Below are positions 33,661-46,689 of a stretch of DNA of 64,000 bases, one piece after another (positions within the stretch are counted from its first letter, which is position 1; the number at the start of each line of letters is the position of its first letter). Under the pieces are notes generated by a model. That model had not been told where the DNA came from. It did not search any database and worked only from the letters and a program-made list of their open reading frames with translations. A program made the position numbers and the translations under genes. Source of the DNA: Corythucha ciliata (Eukaryota; Arthropoda; Insecta; Hemiptera; Tingidae); NCBI GenBank assembly GCA_038030265.1, contig CM075939.1, positions 22,177,253-22,241,252 of the forward strand, written 5' to 3'.

Positions 33661-35324
33661 AAATTTCGAAAAATTCATGAATAGAGAATTGGCACGATGC
33701 GGTCCTTATACGGAACTTTTCTAAGTGGGTCGCGCTTCCACGCTCTTTTCATTAAGGTAGTTAATACAAGGACCCTCCCGAAGCCGATTGGTCCACCGTT
33801 GGCAGAGTCCCACATGCCGTGGATCGAGCTCCGAGGAGAATGGAACTCACCCTCCCCTGACCAATTCTGCAGTTCAATATTGAGAAGACTTCCCTTCGGG
33901 TTTTCTCGCAAGAAAAAGAGATATATATTCCATCGTGTGGTAGTTGCTACATCAGCTCGCGGGGAGATGAGGCCTCTCGAGGAGCTCTCCGCTAAATATT
34001 CATCACATTCCAACATCACTTCTTCTCGACTTGACACTGATTGCCGGCTATAATGCCGTCTTTTAAAAAGACCGTTGCGTATTAACAGCCCTGAAGAGAC
34101 TACGGGTTCCCTCTTATTACCCCCTTCATCGTCTTTCAAGAGAATGGGGTAATTACATAATGCGAGTTGTTTTTAGCCTTTTAAACGAAACACAAGCACA
34201 AATTTCAAGAAGTCATCAGTGTCTTACTCATCACAATTTTTGAAGGGAGGGGGTGTTCAAGGGTAATAATTAAACCCAGTATAAAAGGGAACAATTAGAC
34301 AGTTGTAGAACCTGGATAATTCACCCCCCTCCCAATAATCATTGCCATTCAAAAGGCCGGAGGGTGAGCGAACACTAAGAATGGTTATCGGGCAATGAAG
34401 AAGGAAGGGGTATCATTTAAACATCCATCAACCTTCTTGAAGATTGAGGCTAGTCAAGAGGTGATGGAAAGGAAGGAGGAGTAATTGAGTTTTAATTCGA
34501 GGGTTTACCTCTGCATGCTGTTTGGCCAAGTGTTAAGTAGAAGGCAGGGAATAAACCGTTTCAAAATGTTTTCTTCAGTTTCCATTCTTCTCGCATTAGT
34601 GCCGGGGACTCAATTTCAAAACTGTGCACAAGATATACGCGTACGTAGATCGTATTTATCAAATAACTCGTTTGATTTCATTCTGCCTGTTGTAAAGGGA
34701 GTCGTGACTCGAAAAAAAAAGCTAGATAAATAAGAAAAAATTGGATGCTGAAGAAAAGGGGAGGAAGAGGTTACTAACGAACGTGTCAGAATTGTGATTG
34801 GGCCAATCTGTCAGGCTGAGTTCTTAAAAGAGACGTCATCGAGAGGCTCATTTAGCCGGTCCTTCTTCACCCCTTTCCACTCTCACCCACTCCTCAACCG
34901 TGAAGCTCATTAAGGAAGCGAAATCGCCTTCAACCCCAGCGCGGTTCTCTTCTTCGCTCTTTCTCATTCTGTCTCACTCCGCGGGTGAGTTGGATGAATG
35001 AGAAAGAAGGCTGAGGAGGATGTGACTGCTCAATCACTCGGGCTTTTGATCCTGGAAGTAAATGGTTATACTTTGGGGAAGAGTAGAACCTCGGGGCCAT
35101 CATTGCGGAGCTCTCTCTTGTCTTTGCAATCTTCATTTTGTGTATAAAGGCAATCGATGAGGGACGGGTGGATTGTGAGGTGAACCGTGATAGCCTCGAG
35201 AAGAAATGGAAAATGTTTTCTATTAGTTTTACATGTTGCCTGAGGGGGGATATAAATTAAAAAACCGTTTGTATTTTTATTTATTTATTTTTTTTTTCAG
35301 TGGCTTTATTAAGTTTGAACAAGC
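33661..35324. other. Non-repetitive, GC-richer island of intron 1
   Basis: 33690-34140 is free of the surrounding repeats, has balanced composition, and is open in one frame on each strand (minus 154 codons, plus 118 codons). Neither translation shows a domain. It could be conserved regulatory sequence or a decayed exon of something unrelated. 34140-35320 holds purine-rich tracts and short frames only. Confidence 0.3.
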
Positions 35325-35473
35325 TAATAGCGTTCCCCATTTGCAAAAAAATTCTGCATTTGGGCAGTTCATTTCCACCCGTCTTCACTGAATTAAATCA
35401 TATGTTAGTGGAGAAGACGGGTGGAAATGGATAGCCCCGTTGCAGAATTTTTTGCAAATGGGGAACGCTATTA
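35325..35473. mobile_element. 149-bp fold-back element with shared CCACCCGTC core
   Basis: TAATAGCGTTCCCCATTTGC, then AAAAAAATTCTGC, on the left is mirrored by gcagaattttttgcaaatgg, then ggaacgctatta, on the right. The inner core is ATTTCCACCCGTCTTC, then TGAATTAAATCATATGTT, then gaagacgggtggaaat. It lies 525 bases before ems exon 2. The ends (TAGCGTTCCCCATT) are a diverged form of TGGCGTTTTCCATT in the other copies. Confidence 0.8.
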
Positions 35474-35924
35474 ATAAACTTTGAATACCTACACCATCTT
35501 CTAAAAATATTTTAGAAAAAATTCATATTCCACTCAAAATTATAACTCGATGGTGTGGAATAAACCACAATAACTTTTTTTGTTTATGTTGTCGTTCACT
35601 TTCCAAACCTTCACACCCTCTACGCGGGGGAATTTTTTCAGATTATCTTATACATAAAAGAGCTACTTAAGTGAAACTGAGTCCCCTCACCCACAACTAT
35701 CATATACTTTTAAACCTTTTGAGTTTGTACTATGAGGCCCTTTTTTCTCCTCCTCCCACTTAAGAACCTTTAGGGACTTAAGGGGCATGACTACCTGTAG
35801 CGTTACGCTGGCTTGGCCATATGAGTGACAACTTATACAAAAGAAGAAAAAGTGTTCACGCCTTTTCGCTCCCCTCCCCCTCCTCCACAAACCAAGCGTT
35901 AAAGAGGGCGAACTCGATGGCTAA

Positions 35925-36179
<255 letters not shown>

Positions 36180-36499
36180 TAAAATTATCTTTTTCGTACG
36201 CTCGATTCGAGTATAGGTTTTTGGAGTTTATCACTTTATTCTTCCGGTGAGGATGAAATAAAAAATTGTGACTGCGAGCTGGATTCATTGTCATGACTTA
36301 CGTGGCTGACCAAGCGCACTTGGTATGTAGTGGAACCCGCGGCTCGGCAGAGTGTCACACTCGCTATTTCCCACTGTGTCACTGCTCGACAATGTGCTGC
36401 TGTTGCGAAAATACTGAAAAATCCAGTTATAGTTTTCCTTACAAATGGTTCTGGGGTTGTCCTACAGTTACGGTATCCATCAGAGCAACGAATTAGCGC

Positions 36500-38145
36500 T
36501 ATTTCTACGCGCTTATATGTAATTACTTCAATTCAGGCCACTAAATTGAGATTTTCTCAATTTTAGCTACGAACTTTGCTGTCGGGTATATGGGTGCATT
36601 GCAATTTTTCGAAGATTCATTTTTTGGTAGTTGAATCGTCAGCCAAATTTGCGGATTCTAGGCTGAAAAACACACGTTTTGTAGTAGATATTATCAGTTT
36701 TGGGGTGCTAAAGTCCCTGTTTTCTGCTTGAATAGTCATTTTTTAGGACAAAATTCAAGTTTCCGTGCCTCGGAAATTTTCTTCGTCATTCATATTTCGA
36801 AATAAAGAAACACATTTGGCCGCGTCGTCAGTGGCGTGCCCAGGACTTTTTCTTGGGAGGGGTTTTCAAGTTAAAGTTTTTCTAACTATAAGCCGTATGC
36901 GGTTTCGGACGGTCGCGGCCGAGGCGCGAAGGCTCAGTTTGGACATTTTAGAAGCACGAATGCTCCATTTAGCCATTGGGGGGGGGGGGGTGATTAGATA
37001 GTCAAGTCCTTTTAGGTGCGTGTAACCAACGCAGGGAGGGGACTTGGCAAGGTAGGGTCATCTCATGTTCAGTGCGCTAACTCCAGTGGTCGCAGTATAT
37101 CGTTTTAAGGCGAGAATAGCCACGTTGGCCTTTTTTTTTTTTTTTTTAGTGCACATAGCCATTTTAAAGGCGCGAATCGTCATTAAACACCATCTGCAGC
37201 CTCTGTAGAAATGAGTCAGTTTGGCAATTTTTCTAGAGTGAAGCGTAAATTTCAAGTACGAATATGCCACTTTTAGGGCGTGAATAGTCAGTTTTGCTAT
37301 TTTTAGGGCACGAATTGTCAATTTTGAGAGCATGAAGGCTCAATTTGCCAAATTTTTTGACGCGCGACTCGTCGGATTTGCCATTTTTAGGACAGGAACC
37401 GTCTTTTTAGGCCTTTTAAAAGCGCGAATCATCAGCTTATCTATTCACAGGAGACATTATAGGAGTCATTGTTGTCAATTTTTGGGCGTGAATAGCCAGT
37501 TTGGCCATTTTTACGGCGCTAACTGTCAGCATGGCTATTTTCAGGGCGTGAATAGTCAGTGTGTTATTTTCAGGGCTGGAATCGTCACTTTTGGTATTTT
37601 TGGGTCCGAACGGTCAGTTATGCCGTCGTTAGAGCGAGAATTGTCAGTTTGGCCATTTTTAGGGCACAAGTGATCAATTCAAGGCGCAAATGGCCACTTT
37701 TGCCTTTCTTGGTATCCGAGAGGCCGATTTTGTAAATTCACATGACGGAAATCATCTGCTCATATGCTTTTCCTGGCCTTGAATAGTCACTTTAGCAGTT
37801 TTTAGGGCGCAAATAGTCCGAGAAGCCAAGGCGCGCATTGTCAGTTTGGTCGTTTTTGACACGCGAGTGGTCAATTTAGCCATTTTCATGGCGGGTATCA
37901 TGATCTTTCAGGAATATTCAGGGCCGCACGAATCGTTGTTTTAGTCATTTTTAGGGTTCGTGAAGTCATTTTTGCTATTTTTATGGCACAAATAGTCAGT
38001 TCAAGGCGCGAATAATCAGTTTTGCGATATTTTGGCGCAAGTATAGTCAGCCTATCCATTTTTGTGGTCGGAATAGCTAATTTAGCTATGTTTAAGCAGC
38101 GAATGGCTCTCAAGCCATTTTTAGTAGATCGAGGCACGCAATTTT
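36500..38145 (+). repeat. Mixed diverged units then long S4 array (~30-bp unit)
   Basis: 36500-36780 has weak S2/S4 units. From about 36930 to 38145, units of GCGCGAATAGTCAGTTTGGC then CATTTTTAGG recur about 35-40 times with heavy divergence. A 113-codon open frame at 37332-37673 is an in-frame reading of the array (30 bases = 10 codons), with phrases like VNSQFGHFYGANCQHGYF. Confidence 0.75.
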
Positions 38146-40490
38146 TTCAAGCCAGGTCAGTGGTATAAATATCATTGATGCAGTGGATATAATTACTTAG
38201 CGAGGCTGAGTGTCAAAATTTTAGGGCCAAACTAATCCGGGTTTTCTCGTTTCTTTTGTTTGTTTGTTTGTTTTTGTTATTTTAATTGTTTATAGTTATT
38301 TATTTTATTTATATTTTTAGAGTTTTTTGTAATTTTTCAACTATGCAGGTCTGAAGTACTCTGGGAGGGGTTCTGACCCCCAAAACCCTCCCCATGGGCA
38401 CGCAACTGCGCGTCGTGGTGATAGGAATTTTAAGTCTTAAAAAAATGCATGCGATGCCTTTAAACACGATTCCTCTTACACACACCTTGCGTTTCTCACT
38501 ACAGGCGGGAGAGTAAGGTCCGCATTCAACTCCTAACGCACATCCACCTGGTAGCCTATGTACACTTTATCCAGAAACCGGAATGTCTAAGCGAATTGAC
38601 GTTTTGAAAACGAATCGAGACACGATTGCTCCGGCTATGTGTGTATTATATGAAACGTGGGTACTATTTCAATTAAAGCACTTCTTCAGTAATTCAATAT
38701 TTTCAAGTGATGAAAAGAGCCGCACCAAAGTCCTTACAATTCAATCTCTTTCTTATATTTATTATGATTGCTCTGTAACTGAATTAAGTTGGTGAATTCA
38801 CAAGCATGACGAAACTTCAAAATTGAGGAAGACAAATAAGAGTATAATATGGTGGTAGTGAAGAGTTACTTAATTTGATTTATTTTTCTCTATAGCGGAA
38901 GGAAGTAGTATATAAGGCTAATCATCGGTTCAATGATTTTTAAACGCCTTGCACCTGGTTTTTCTTCTTAAGAGTTGAAGGGGTAACGGGGTGTTTTCCC
39001 ATAATGGCTGCTGTTGTTTTTAAGAGGGGCAGTCATAAAAAACTGTTTTTCGCTAAAGTGGATTTGAGCTTTAAGAATGAAAGCTAAAGTTGGCTCGCCT
39101 CCAAAAGGATTTATCTTTGCACGGGTCTTAAATACATAAAAAATGTTAAGTTTTCGACTCGTTGAGCACAATGGAATCTAATGATTTCAAACTTTTCATT
39201 ATACAATGAAAACGAGACGTATATTAAAAGCGAAGGGTGGGATTGGATGCTTGATGGGCATATCATAGGAACTGGTGGTGCATAAAAGCGACAGTTATTC
39301 CTGTAAACATCAATGGCGTTTACTTTTCGGTACTCTATAGTGTAAACCCATTATAGTATAAAACGAATAAGGTGGGGTGGGGAGGATCTTTATCCCTTTT
39401 TACTGATGGAGCGAAAAAGGGGGAGCGAATAGAGGACCCCCTCTCTCCCTCCGCCTCATGAGTAACACCCCAACGTTACAAATCTCATACATAGACGATG
39501 AGAGGCATCACTCAGAAAAAAAAAAAAAAAAAATGGACTGTGGCAGATGCAGGACGAGACGAGAAGGCCCCTATTCAGAAATGAGAAGGCTCCATATAAG
39601 TTTCGAGAGCGACAGATGGCCCACAATGCCTCCACTGATTAGATATAATGAACGATTTGGGAATTTGGGAGCCGAGCCTGTATGATGGAATTCATTTCAT
39701 GTGAAAATTGTTGGGATTTCGACGTTTGAAAAGTCCCCCCCCCCCTCACACGGATATGTTTTAAGTGGGCTGCCCTGCATTCACCCTTTCTCCCTATACT
39801 GTTTTAAGCATATAAAATAATAAATAGCGGGCAGAAATTGAGAAGCAAATAAGGGACTAGAAAAGGGATGATGACACATTTGAACCGAACGACGCATGTA
39901 TATAACGGTCTTTAAACGAATGCATCAATTTGAATGGGGTGTACGATTCTACTCTCTCTCTCTCTCTCTCTGTTGATTCGAAACTACACTCTGGAGGAAA
40001 GAAGAGCTCAAAATTCGCAGAGCTTTCTTGTTTCACAGAAATTACTTGTTTCATCGGGTTTTCATTGTTTGCAAAGGCCTCGCTGCTTTAACAGAACATG
40101 TTGGAATAGATAATCTATTATATGTATCCTCACTTATTTTTCTTATTAACAGAATATGTATAGTTGAGAACTAATGACTTTGAATAGGGAGGCTGAAGCC
40201 TTCGACGTCTTTTCTGGAGTAGGATGTTGAAGTTTTATTTTTTTTCCATCATCATTGTCGTCGATTTTCCTTACACATTGTCTTATTGACTTTTTTGAAG
40301 AACTATTGTCCTTCATCGATTGTGATTTCTCCATTCTTCGTCGTATGATGACGAACGGAAATATACAGCGATTCAGTCGTTACAATATATTGATTGCAGT
40401 CTTCCATTTTGAATTTGCTCATTATAGATCTTTATATTCGGCTTTGTCGACTCATCCTTTTATCGTTGTAATAATAATGTCTGGAAGTTG
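38146..40490. other. Intron 2 stretch without recognisable gene
   Basis: AT-rich sequence with a (TTTG)n run near 38255-38275, a (CT)n run at 39951-39972 and an A run near 39515. Short frames carry no domains. Confidence 0.3.
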
Positions 40491-40499
40491 TATCAAGAC

Positions 40500-40830
40500 A
40501 TCGCGAATTAGTGTCCTTTCTCAATTTTAGCCGCGGAATTAGCGATTTTGGCAATTTTAGCCACGAATATACAATACTATAACTTTTATTTTTTCCTAAA
40601 CGTTTGGCCGCTTACTTACCCAGCTGGGTATAACTGCACCACACACCTGCACACTAAGACCTTCTCGATTCCAGCCACGAAGTGGCCTCCAGACACCACG
40701 AATTGTTGTTTTCTTCTTAATTTTAGCGTCATATGAGGGCTTTTTCTCAATTTTAGCCGCGTAAGGTCCTTACGGAAAGTGGTAATCGGCTCTTATTCTC
40801 AATTTTAGACGGTGTATATATGAATAGGCC
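40500..40830 (+). repeat. S2 minisatellite array, forward
   Basis: TCTCAATTTTAGCCGCGGAA followed by tTAGCGATTTT units recur near 40520, 40550, 40720, 40750 and 40795. This is the reverse complement of the array at 19070-19635. Confidence 0.6.
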
Positions 40831-41205
40831 CGTATTATAGCTTTTCAACAGCGGAACAGCGCACACAGATTTCGATAGGTCACTCTGGAGTCATGAAAAA
40901 TCGCCCAAAACCATAAAGGCCAGGCAAAAAACGGTCCACTGTCAGAATCAGCTCTGATGACCCCTTATATGGCAGCGTTTGACTCCCCCATCCCGTCGGT
41001 GTCCCTTAAGCCCTCGGTGTTATAAGCAAAAATTTAAAATGTGACATCGTATAACAGCGTACCCCGGGGGTTATCGACTCCCCCCGAAACGAAAAATCCC
41101 GCGGGGATTTCAAAAAATCGAAACGAGTAGTTCAGACCAGAATAGCCCCTCACCCGCCCAGATAATGGGTGCTACTCCCCCCTTTCTTAACGCAAAATCA
41201 ATAAT
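40831..41205. other. Non-coding gap between arrays
   Basis: The stretch contains TGGAGTCATGAAAAATCGCC near 40890 and several CCCC-rich phrases. No gene or family recognised. Confidence 0.3.
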
Positions 41206-42400
41206 TTACCACAAATAAACAAAATTTGGTTTGAAATTCGAAATCCACGAAATTGCTTCTTTAAAAGAGTCAATCCATAGAAATTTAATATTTAAACGAG
41301 GCACGCCCCACGGCAAAATTGCGCTTCTTGAATGGGTCAAAAACGCGAATTGTTGTTTTGATGCAGCGAAATTTACTTTCAAGGGTGTAGGCCAGAGCCC
41401 CACGAAACTTGTTTTCAATTAGCCAACTCCAAGAAATTGCGCCTTCTCTTTAATAGGCCGGCACAGCAGCTTGGTTTTTTAATTAGCCAACCCCGTGACA
41501 TTTTGTTTTCGAAGGAGTAAAACGTGACAAATTGGTTTTTTGAGCGGCACAAACACGCTAGATTGGTTTTGACTGCGCCAATCATGTAAAATTTTGTTTT
41601 GCGGATAGAAGTCATACCCGTAACATTTATTTTTGAATTGGTCAACAGGGCGAATGTATGTTTCTGTATAGCACCGAAAGCTGCGGAATTGCTTTTTTGA
41701 GGCAAACCTGCCCCAGCGAAACTAGCTTTAACGAGCCTATTCCGAGAATTATGTTTTTTTGGTATTTTGTTTTTTCAGTGAGCCCAGCCCCGCGAAGTTT
41801 GTATTTTAAAAGAGCCGACACGGTTAAATTTCTTTTTGAATAGGCCAATTCAGCGAAATTTAGTTTTTTAAAATAGCCACAGACCTCTGAAATTGCTCTT
41901 CAACATCTGAAACTGATTTTTGAATGGGTCAACTGCGCTATAGCAGCTATAACCCGCGAAATTGTTTTTCAGTGTGAGCCATAGCCCGGCTAAATTGGTT
42001 TTGAAATGAGCCCATCCCGCGAAATTTTGTTTTTGAAAGGACCCGCTCAGAGCCGTGAAATTTCTCTTCAACGCGCAAGAAAATTGGACCATTGAGAAAA
42101 AAGTGTTAAGTCCCGTGAAGTTTGCTGTTTTCAGGGGGCCAACCCCTCAAAATTGGTTTTTAACGTGCCAGATCAGCAAAATTTGTTTATAGGAAGAGCC
42201 AAACCCGCAAAACAGTTAGTTTTAGGGAGCCTATCGAATTGAAATTGACTTTTTATGGAGAGCGAAGCCTATACGAAATGGGGTTATGTGAGTCTCAAAA
42301 CATTAAAATTCGCGATTGGAAAGTGCCCAACTCACTAAATTGATTTCTCTTGAGTGCGAAATCCACGATATTTGGGTTAAAAATGGGTTCCACCTACGAT
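41206..42400 (+). repeat. S1 minisatellite array (~33-37-bp unit), clearest example
   Basis: About 33 units of CGCGAAATTTGTTTTTGAAA then nngagccaancc occur, for example near 41470, 41505, 41540, 41780, 41850, 41960, 42000, 42020 and 42190. Minus-strand translations such as NFAGLWLTLKNNFAG arise from in-frame units and are not evidence of a gene. Confidence 0.75.
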
Positions 42401-44480
42401 TCCACCGTTCTTGACCAGCTGCAGTTATCCTGCGGCGACCACTACGGCCAAGAGTGTGTTTTGTTCTCGTCTCATGTAAAAATAAAAAAAAATAAAAAAC
42501 TAAAATCAGCTCAGACAGCTCCGCCCGATTGGCCTACCCGTCCTTGTTCTGAACTATTGTTCGTAGCTGATCTTTCGCCGATGAATTATTCGTCCTAGCC
42601 CAGGAGAAATGGAAACGGAGTTTTATTTTGATGAGTGAAAACAGTTTTGAAGTTATTTCTCACGGCGTTTCATTTTAAAATTTTCTATTTATTTCTTTTC
42701 AAAATAGCGATTCGGAAAATGGCTACAAAATGGGGAGATAAAAGGGGAGCCAAGCGGAAGCTTCTGCTCTGTATGAATATCCATTCACGATCCCGATGCC
42801 CTTCCTCCGCCAACCTCGGGGATATAGGCAATGACTCGTGACTTTAAGACCTCACATACAATGGGGAAGGCTATAATGGTCTGAACTAAGTGGATAATTG
42901 ATTAGCGTCGGCTGGTTTAAAGAGTGGTAGGGGGACGAGAAGGGGAGTTGTATAACGACTGGGTTTAAACTATGGTGGGGTGGTGAGAGTTTAGTAAGAG
43001 AGCACCAAAACGTTTCGATACGATGCTCCCAGCACCCGTTTTCCACCCCTTTTCATTGTAAGTGCGTATGCGAGTTAAAAGGTTTTTGATCTAGGGCAGG
43101 ATGAGGGGAGGGCTAGAATCCTAATCCTTTCTCTTGCAGTAGAGGCGAAAAAATTGGTTGAGGGGAGGCTCTGCGGCTATAAACCTGAATTTTCCTGAAA
43201 TAAATAAATTATAATTTTCTTTTAAATGGATTTTCAAGAGACTTATTTGCCCCTTAATTGAATATCACTTTTCAATTGTTTTCCTTAGTAAAATGATAAA
43301 GGGAATAAATATTGTTTTAAAGGGTGAAACCGGGCCGGGTCTAATCCTAATCTTATTGCGGAGAAGAAAAGGGAGGTAATGCCTCGGATATGATATTTTT
43401 CCTTCCCTTCAGAAGGGAAGAGTTTCCTTTTTTCCTCTCTCATCCCTTTCGTCGTCTTCTTTTATTGGATACGCAAGGGTTTGGTTTTTCCCTCTGGCTC
43501 GAGGCGCCATATTTACTTTTCTTGTTTCACAATCTGAGCGAAAAAGCTTCCCATCCCCATGCACTTTCAACACCCCTATTCCTGTTCGATGGGTAACACA
43601 CTCAGATCTCTTCCCCCCTTCTTACACGGAATACTTCTATTTCTAAACCCCACATCCTCATCCCTTCAGTAACCTCATCTTTTCCTAACGTAATCTTCTT
43701 TCTTGCAAAGATATTGTCAATATTATTTTTCAATCCTCTGCTTCCACGCGCTGTTGTGTATATCTGTACATCCCAACTCTCCTCCTTCACCCATTCAAAA
43801 GAAAAAGTATTGCGGCATGTACACGTCTAAAGCAACAATCCACGATTCAATTTCTTTTGAAACCCCACGAAGCCCAAAAAAGAAAAAAAATGTAGGAAGC
43901 CTCATTAACCTTCATCCATTCAAGTAATTAACAACGGTGTTAATTGCGAAAGTAGCTTCGGGGTGAGAAATAAAACAGATATTATCGCGTCCTCGAGAGT
44001 TAAATTGTACCTTTGACTATCTCATCAGGCGGTTCAATTCCTTAACGGTGTAGAGGAGGTGGTAAGCCGTATGAAGGGGGAGGGGAAACCTGTTCCTGTT
44101 TACACGCGTTGTTAAAAAGAGGTTTTAAACTTAATTTGAAGATTAATTATTCAAATTAAGTTAGTCAGAGAGCGCGGGGAGCATCCCTTCTTCTCTGTTT
44201 CATTCTTTTTTTTTCTAAAAGTTGCCTAATGCGGCAATTGTTACAAATTAACAAAGAAAATTGAGAGTCCAATAGAAAGGATCTTGATAAAAATGCGGTA
44301 TAATTGGATGATAATTGAGGTTGTCTGGTGTTTTCCTTTATATAAATGCGTTGCGTACAGCCGTGAAACCTTGGAAACTCATAGATTTTCAGGATTTGAA
44401 GACGTGTGTGTATATACTTCCAGGTTAATTAGCACACTGCTTTGACTGACTGAATAATAGGACTGCTCTCTAAACTCTCA
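42401..44480. other. Intron 2 stretch without recognisable gene
   Basis: Non-repetitive and pyrimidine/purine-skewed (CCTTTC and GGGGAGG tracts). The frames present lack domains. A CTTAATTTGAAGATTAATTATTCAAATTAAG inverted repeat (43-bp neighbourhood near 44129-44161) is the only notable structure. Confidence 0.3.
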
Positions 44481-46204
44481 TCAGTCATGCCGAGAGAAGT
44501 TTACATTTTGGACGCAGGGAGGATGAGAAAGGCGAATGGCGAAAAACGAATCATTCGACGCAAATTTTTGAAGCATGCAAGTTTTTACGCGACTGCTCTT
44601 CCAGGCTGGTGGAAAATGTCGGAGATCCTTTCTTGCGTTGAAAAGACCCGCAGTTAAGGCGTTGCCTGGGAGGTTCTGAAGATGTTCTGCGTACTCGCTG
44701 GACGGGCCAGCGGCTTTATTTACACGGAGCGCCTCGATGGCTGCTCGTACGTCATCAACCGTCCATTGTTCGGCCGAAGGTTCCGTCGTCGGTAGGCGGA
44801 CTGAGCGACGTAGGGCTCGGTCCATTGGGGAGTCCCTCAAATGGTCATCTTCATCGAAGACATGTTTCAGCACAGCGAGGTTGTGGGTTCGAATGGAATC
44901 CGTGTTTTGGCTGAGTTTCGGGAAATTCGAGGGGAGCGGATGGTGATTTTGTCCCAGAAGATCTTGTAGGGAGCTCCCCAGGGTTGGTTGCCCAGCTCTT
45001 CGGTGGAGAATCTTCGCCAGGCCAGGCGTTTGGCTTTCTGTATTGCAGTCCTTAGGCGGCGGCGTGCGTTGACGTTCTGCTCCTGCGTTTGCTGAATGGG
45101 CGTCTTCTGATGAACGTAGGAGGGACTTGAGGGATCTTCGTGTATTGAGACGTAGCTCTGCAAGTTCAGGGGTCCACCATGATACGGAGGCATGAGCCCC
45201 CAAGGTGGTCATCGGAATGGTGAGGGCAGACCCGAGGGCAGACACAAAGAATCGCGCGGGTCCCTTCGATGTTGACAAGGGGGCTGGCGTCAGGTGTTAC
45301 CAATCGCAACTCCTGGACGGGGGGAGTTCTAGCGAGCGCGGGGAAAATCAGGACGGGTTCGAGTCGTCCGGGTACCGCTTAGGCTCCAGGTGAACAGAGT
45401 GTGCTCGGTGGGAAATGGCGATGTTGGTGGAAATCAGTGATCCTCTGAAGGTGACGATGTGTTACGGCCGCAATATCTATGAACGACGTCCCTTGCGGGC
45501 CGACGAAAGTGGGGTGGTGTCGCTGTCCGACGATAGTAAGGTCCCACGATTGGTGAATGGGGAGGAGAGACGTTGCGAACCGTATGGTGGTGCGCGAGTT
45601 CCAGGCAGGGTGTTGTGCTTTGAAGTCCCCGGCCAGTAGCATTCTGAGAGGGTGTAGGTGACCCAGTGGTGGGAGCGAATGTGCGAATGTCCTGTGGGGA
45701 GGTGGAGAGGTACAGTGAGATGATGTAGAAAGGGGTGGGGAGTCTAGTCTCGCGACTGTGAGCCATCAGGACGTCGATAACTCCGGAAGAAAGATGGACG
45801 GTATATGCCGGGCGACGTGGAGAACGGCGAATTAGGGAGACGACCTTCGGGGCGGGGTGGTATACGTATGGTATTCGTAGAAGATACCTGTTTTACCTGT
45901 GACTGTTCCACATGGTTCCTGGACGAATAAAACACTCATAGCAGAATCGATGGCATGTTGAACTAGCAGGTCTCGTGCGAGAGTCTGCCGTCCCTCATTG
46001 AGTTGTGCACATCTGACGGGGTTATTCATGAGAGAATTCCATGTCAGCCGCCTTCTCGGCTGAATACCGTTTCCAATCGTCCGCTCCTGTCGGATCGGCG
46101 CGGCCGGGGTCATTGTGGGGTCAGCTGTCGTGGACAGCTAGTCGGACTGAGCTGTGTGGACTGCGTCGGTGCGTTTCTCACGAATGCAAACGAGTGTTTC
46201 AGTA
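44481..46204 (-). pseudogene. Non-LTR (LINE) retrotransposon fragment: endonuclease and start of RT
   Basis: Read on the minus strand, the N-terminal side near 46050-45890 gives CAQLNEGRQTLARDLLVQHA then VLFVQEPCG, the first endonuclease block (QEP). 45640-45400 gives LLAGDFKAQHPAWNS and PTFVGPQGTSFIDIA, matching the GDFNA..P.W and S.IDI blocks of apurinic-type endonucleases. 45278-44481 is a 265-codon open frame with WWTPELAELR (the linker after the endonuclease) and WTVDDVRAAIEALRVNKAAG followed by FPPAWKSSRV, which is the first RT block of R1/Jockey/Loa-type elements. The endonuclease part is split over at least three frames. The catalytic RT blocks downstream are absent, so the element is broken at its 3' side. 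I see no poly-A tail. Confidence 0.82.
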
Positions 46205-46500
46205 TCACGCTGAAGTGTCAAATATTTTAAACCACAAAAAAGCCCCAACCACATCAAAGCTCCAAACCACAGTATAAAATATAAATTCAATCACAGCAAA
46301 GCTCCAAATCACCAAATCACGAAACCACAGTAAAGAACCCAACCACTTCTCCTGACCACAGCAAAGCTCTTTACCGCACATCATCAAGCTCCAAACCAAT
46401 GTAAAACTAAAATAACGGAAAAGGCCCAACCACAACAAAGCTCCGGCGACAGCAAAGGTTTACAACTAAAAGCAAGGCTCCAACCACACTGCCGTAAAGC
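46205..46500 (-). repeat. ~20-25-bp minisatellite (S6), CAAAGCTCCAAACCACAG
   Basis: About a dozen degenerate units of AACCACAGCAAAGCTCC occur directly against the 5' side of the non-LTR fragment. The reverse complement (CTTTACTGTGGTTTGG) occurs in a few units at 14280-14440 and 21840-21900, that is at the start of duplicated segment A. Confidence 0.65.
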
Positions 46501-46689
46501 ACGCGTTGTTGAGAATAACGCCGAGATACGTGGTTTCGTTTAATTTAAGATTTACTGAAAGCGGCTAGGGTTCGAGTGCGTGATTTGTTAGGATCATATT
46601 TTTCCCGTTCCCGAGCCAAAATGGCTCTTCATGGGCCCCTTCATGGGGGCGCTGATTCATAATACATATGCGTTGACCACATAGGGAAA

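Noticed and set aside
34566..34733. Short frame starting MFSSVSILLALVPGTQF, like a secreted peptide
   Set aside because: The hydrophobic start is the only support; there is no cysteine pattern, no domain, no splice context and the sequence is otherwise AT-rich intron.
36293..36566. Frames just downstream of ems exon 2
   Set aside because: Intronic, beyond a strong donor that joins in phase to exon 3; no similarity to any homeobox gene part.
37332..37673. 113-codon open frame with repeats like GVNSQFGHFYG
   Set aside because: It is the S4 array read in one frame; a 30-bp unit keeps the frame open for ten codons per unit. Other frames and arrays behave the same way.
41206..42092. Minus-strand frames with NFAGLW-like repeats
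   Set aside because: In-frame translation of S1 units; stops interrupt every few units and there is no ATG-led long frame.
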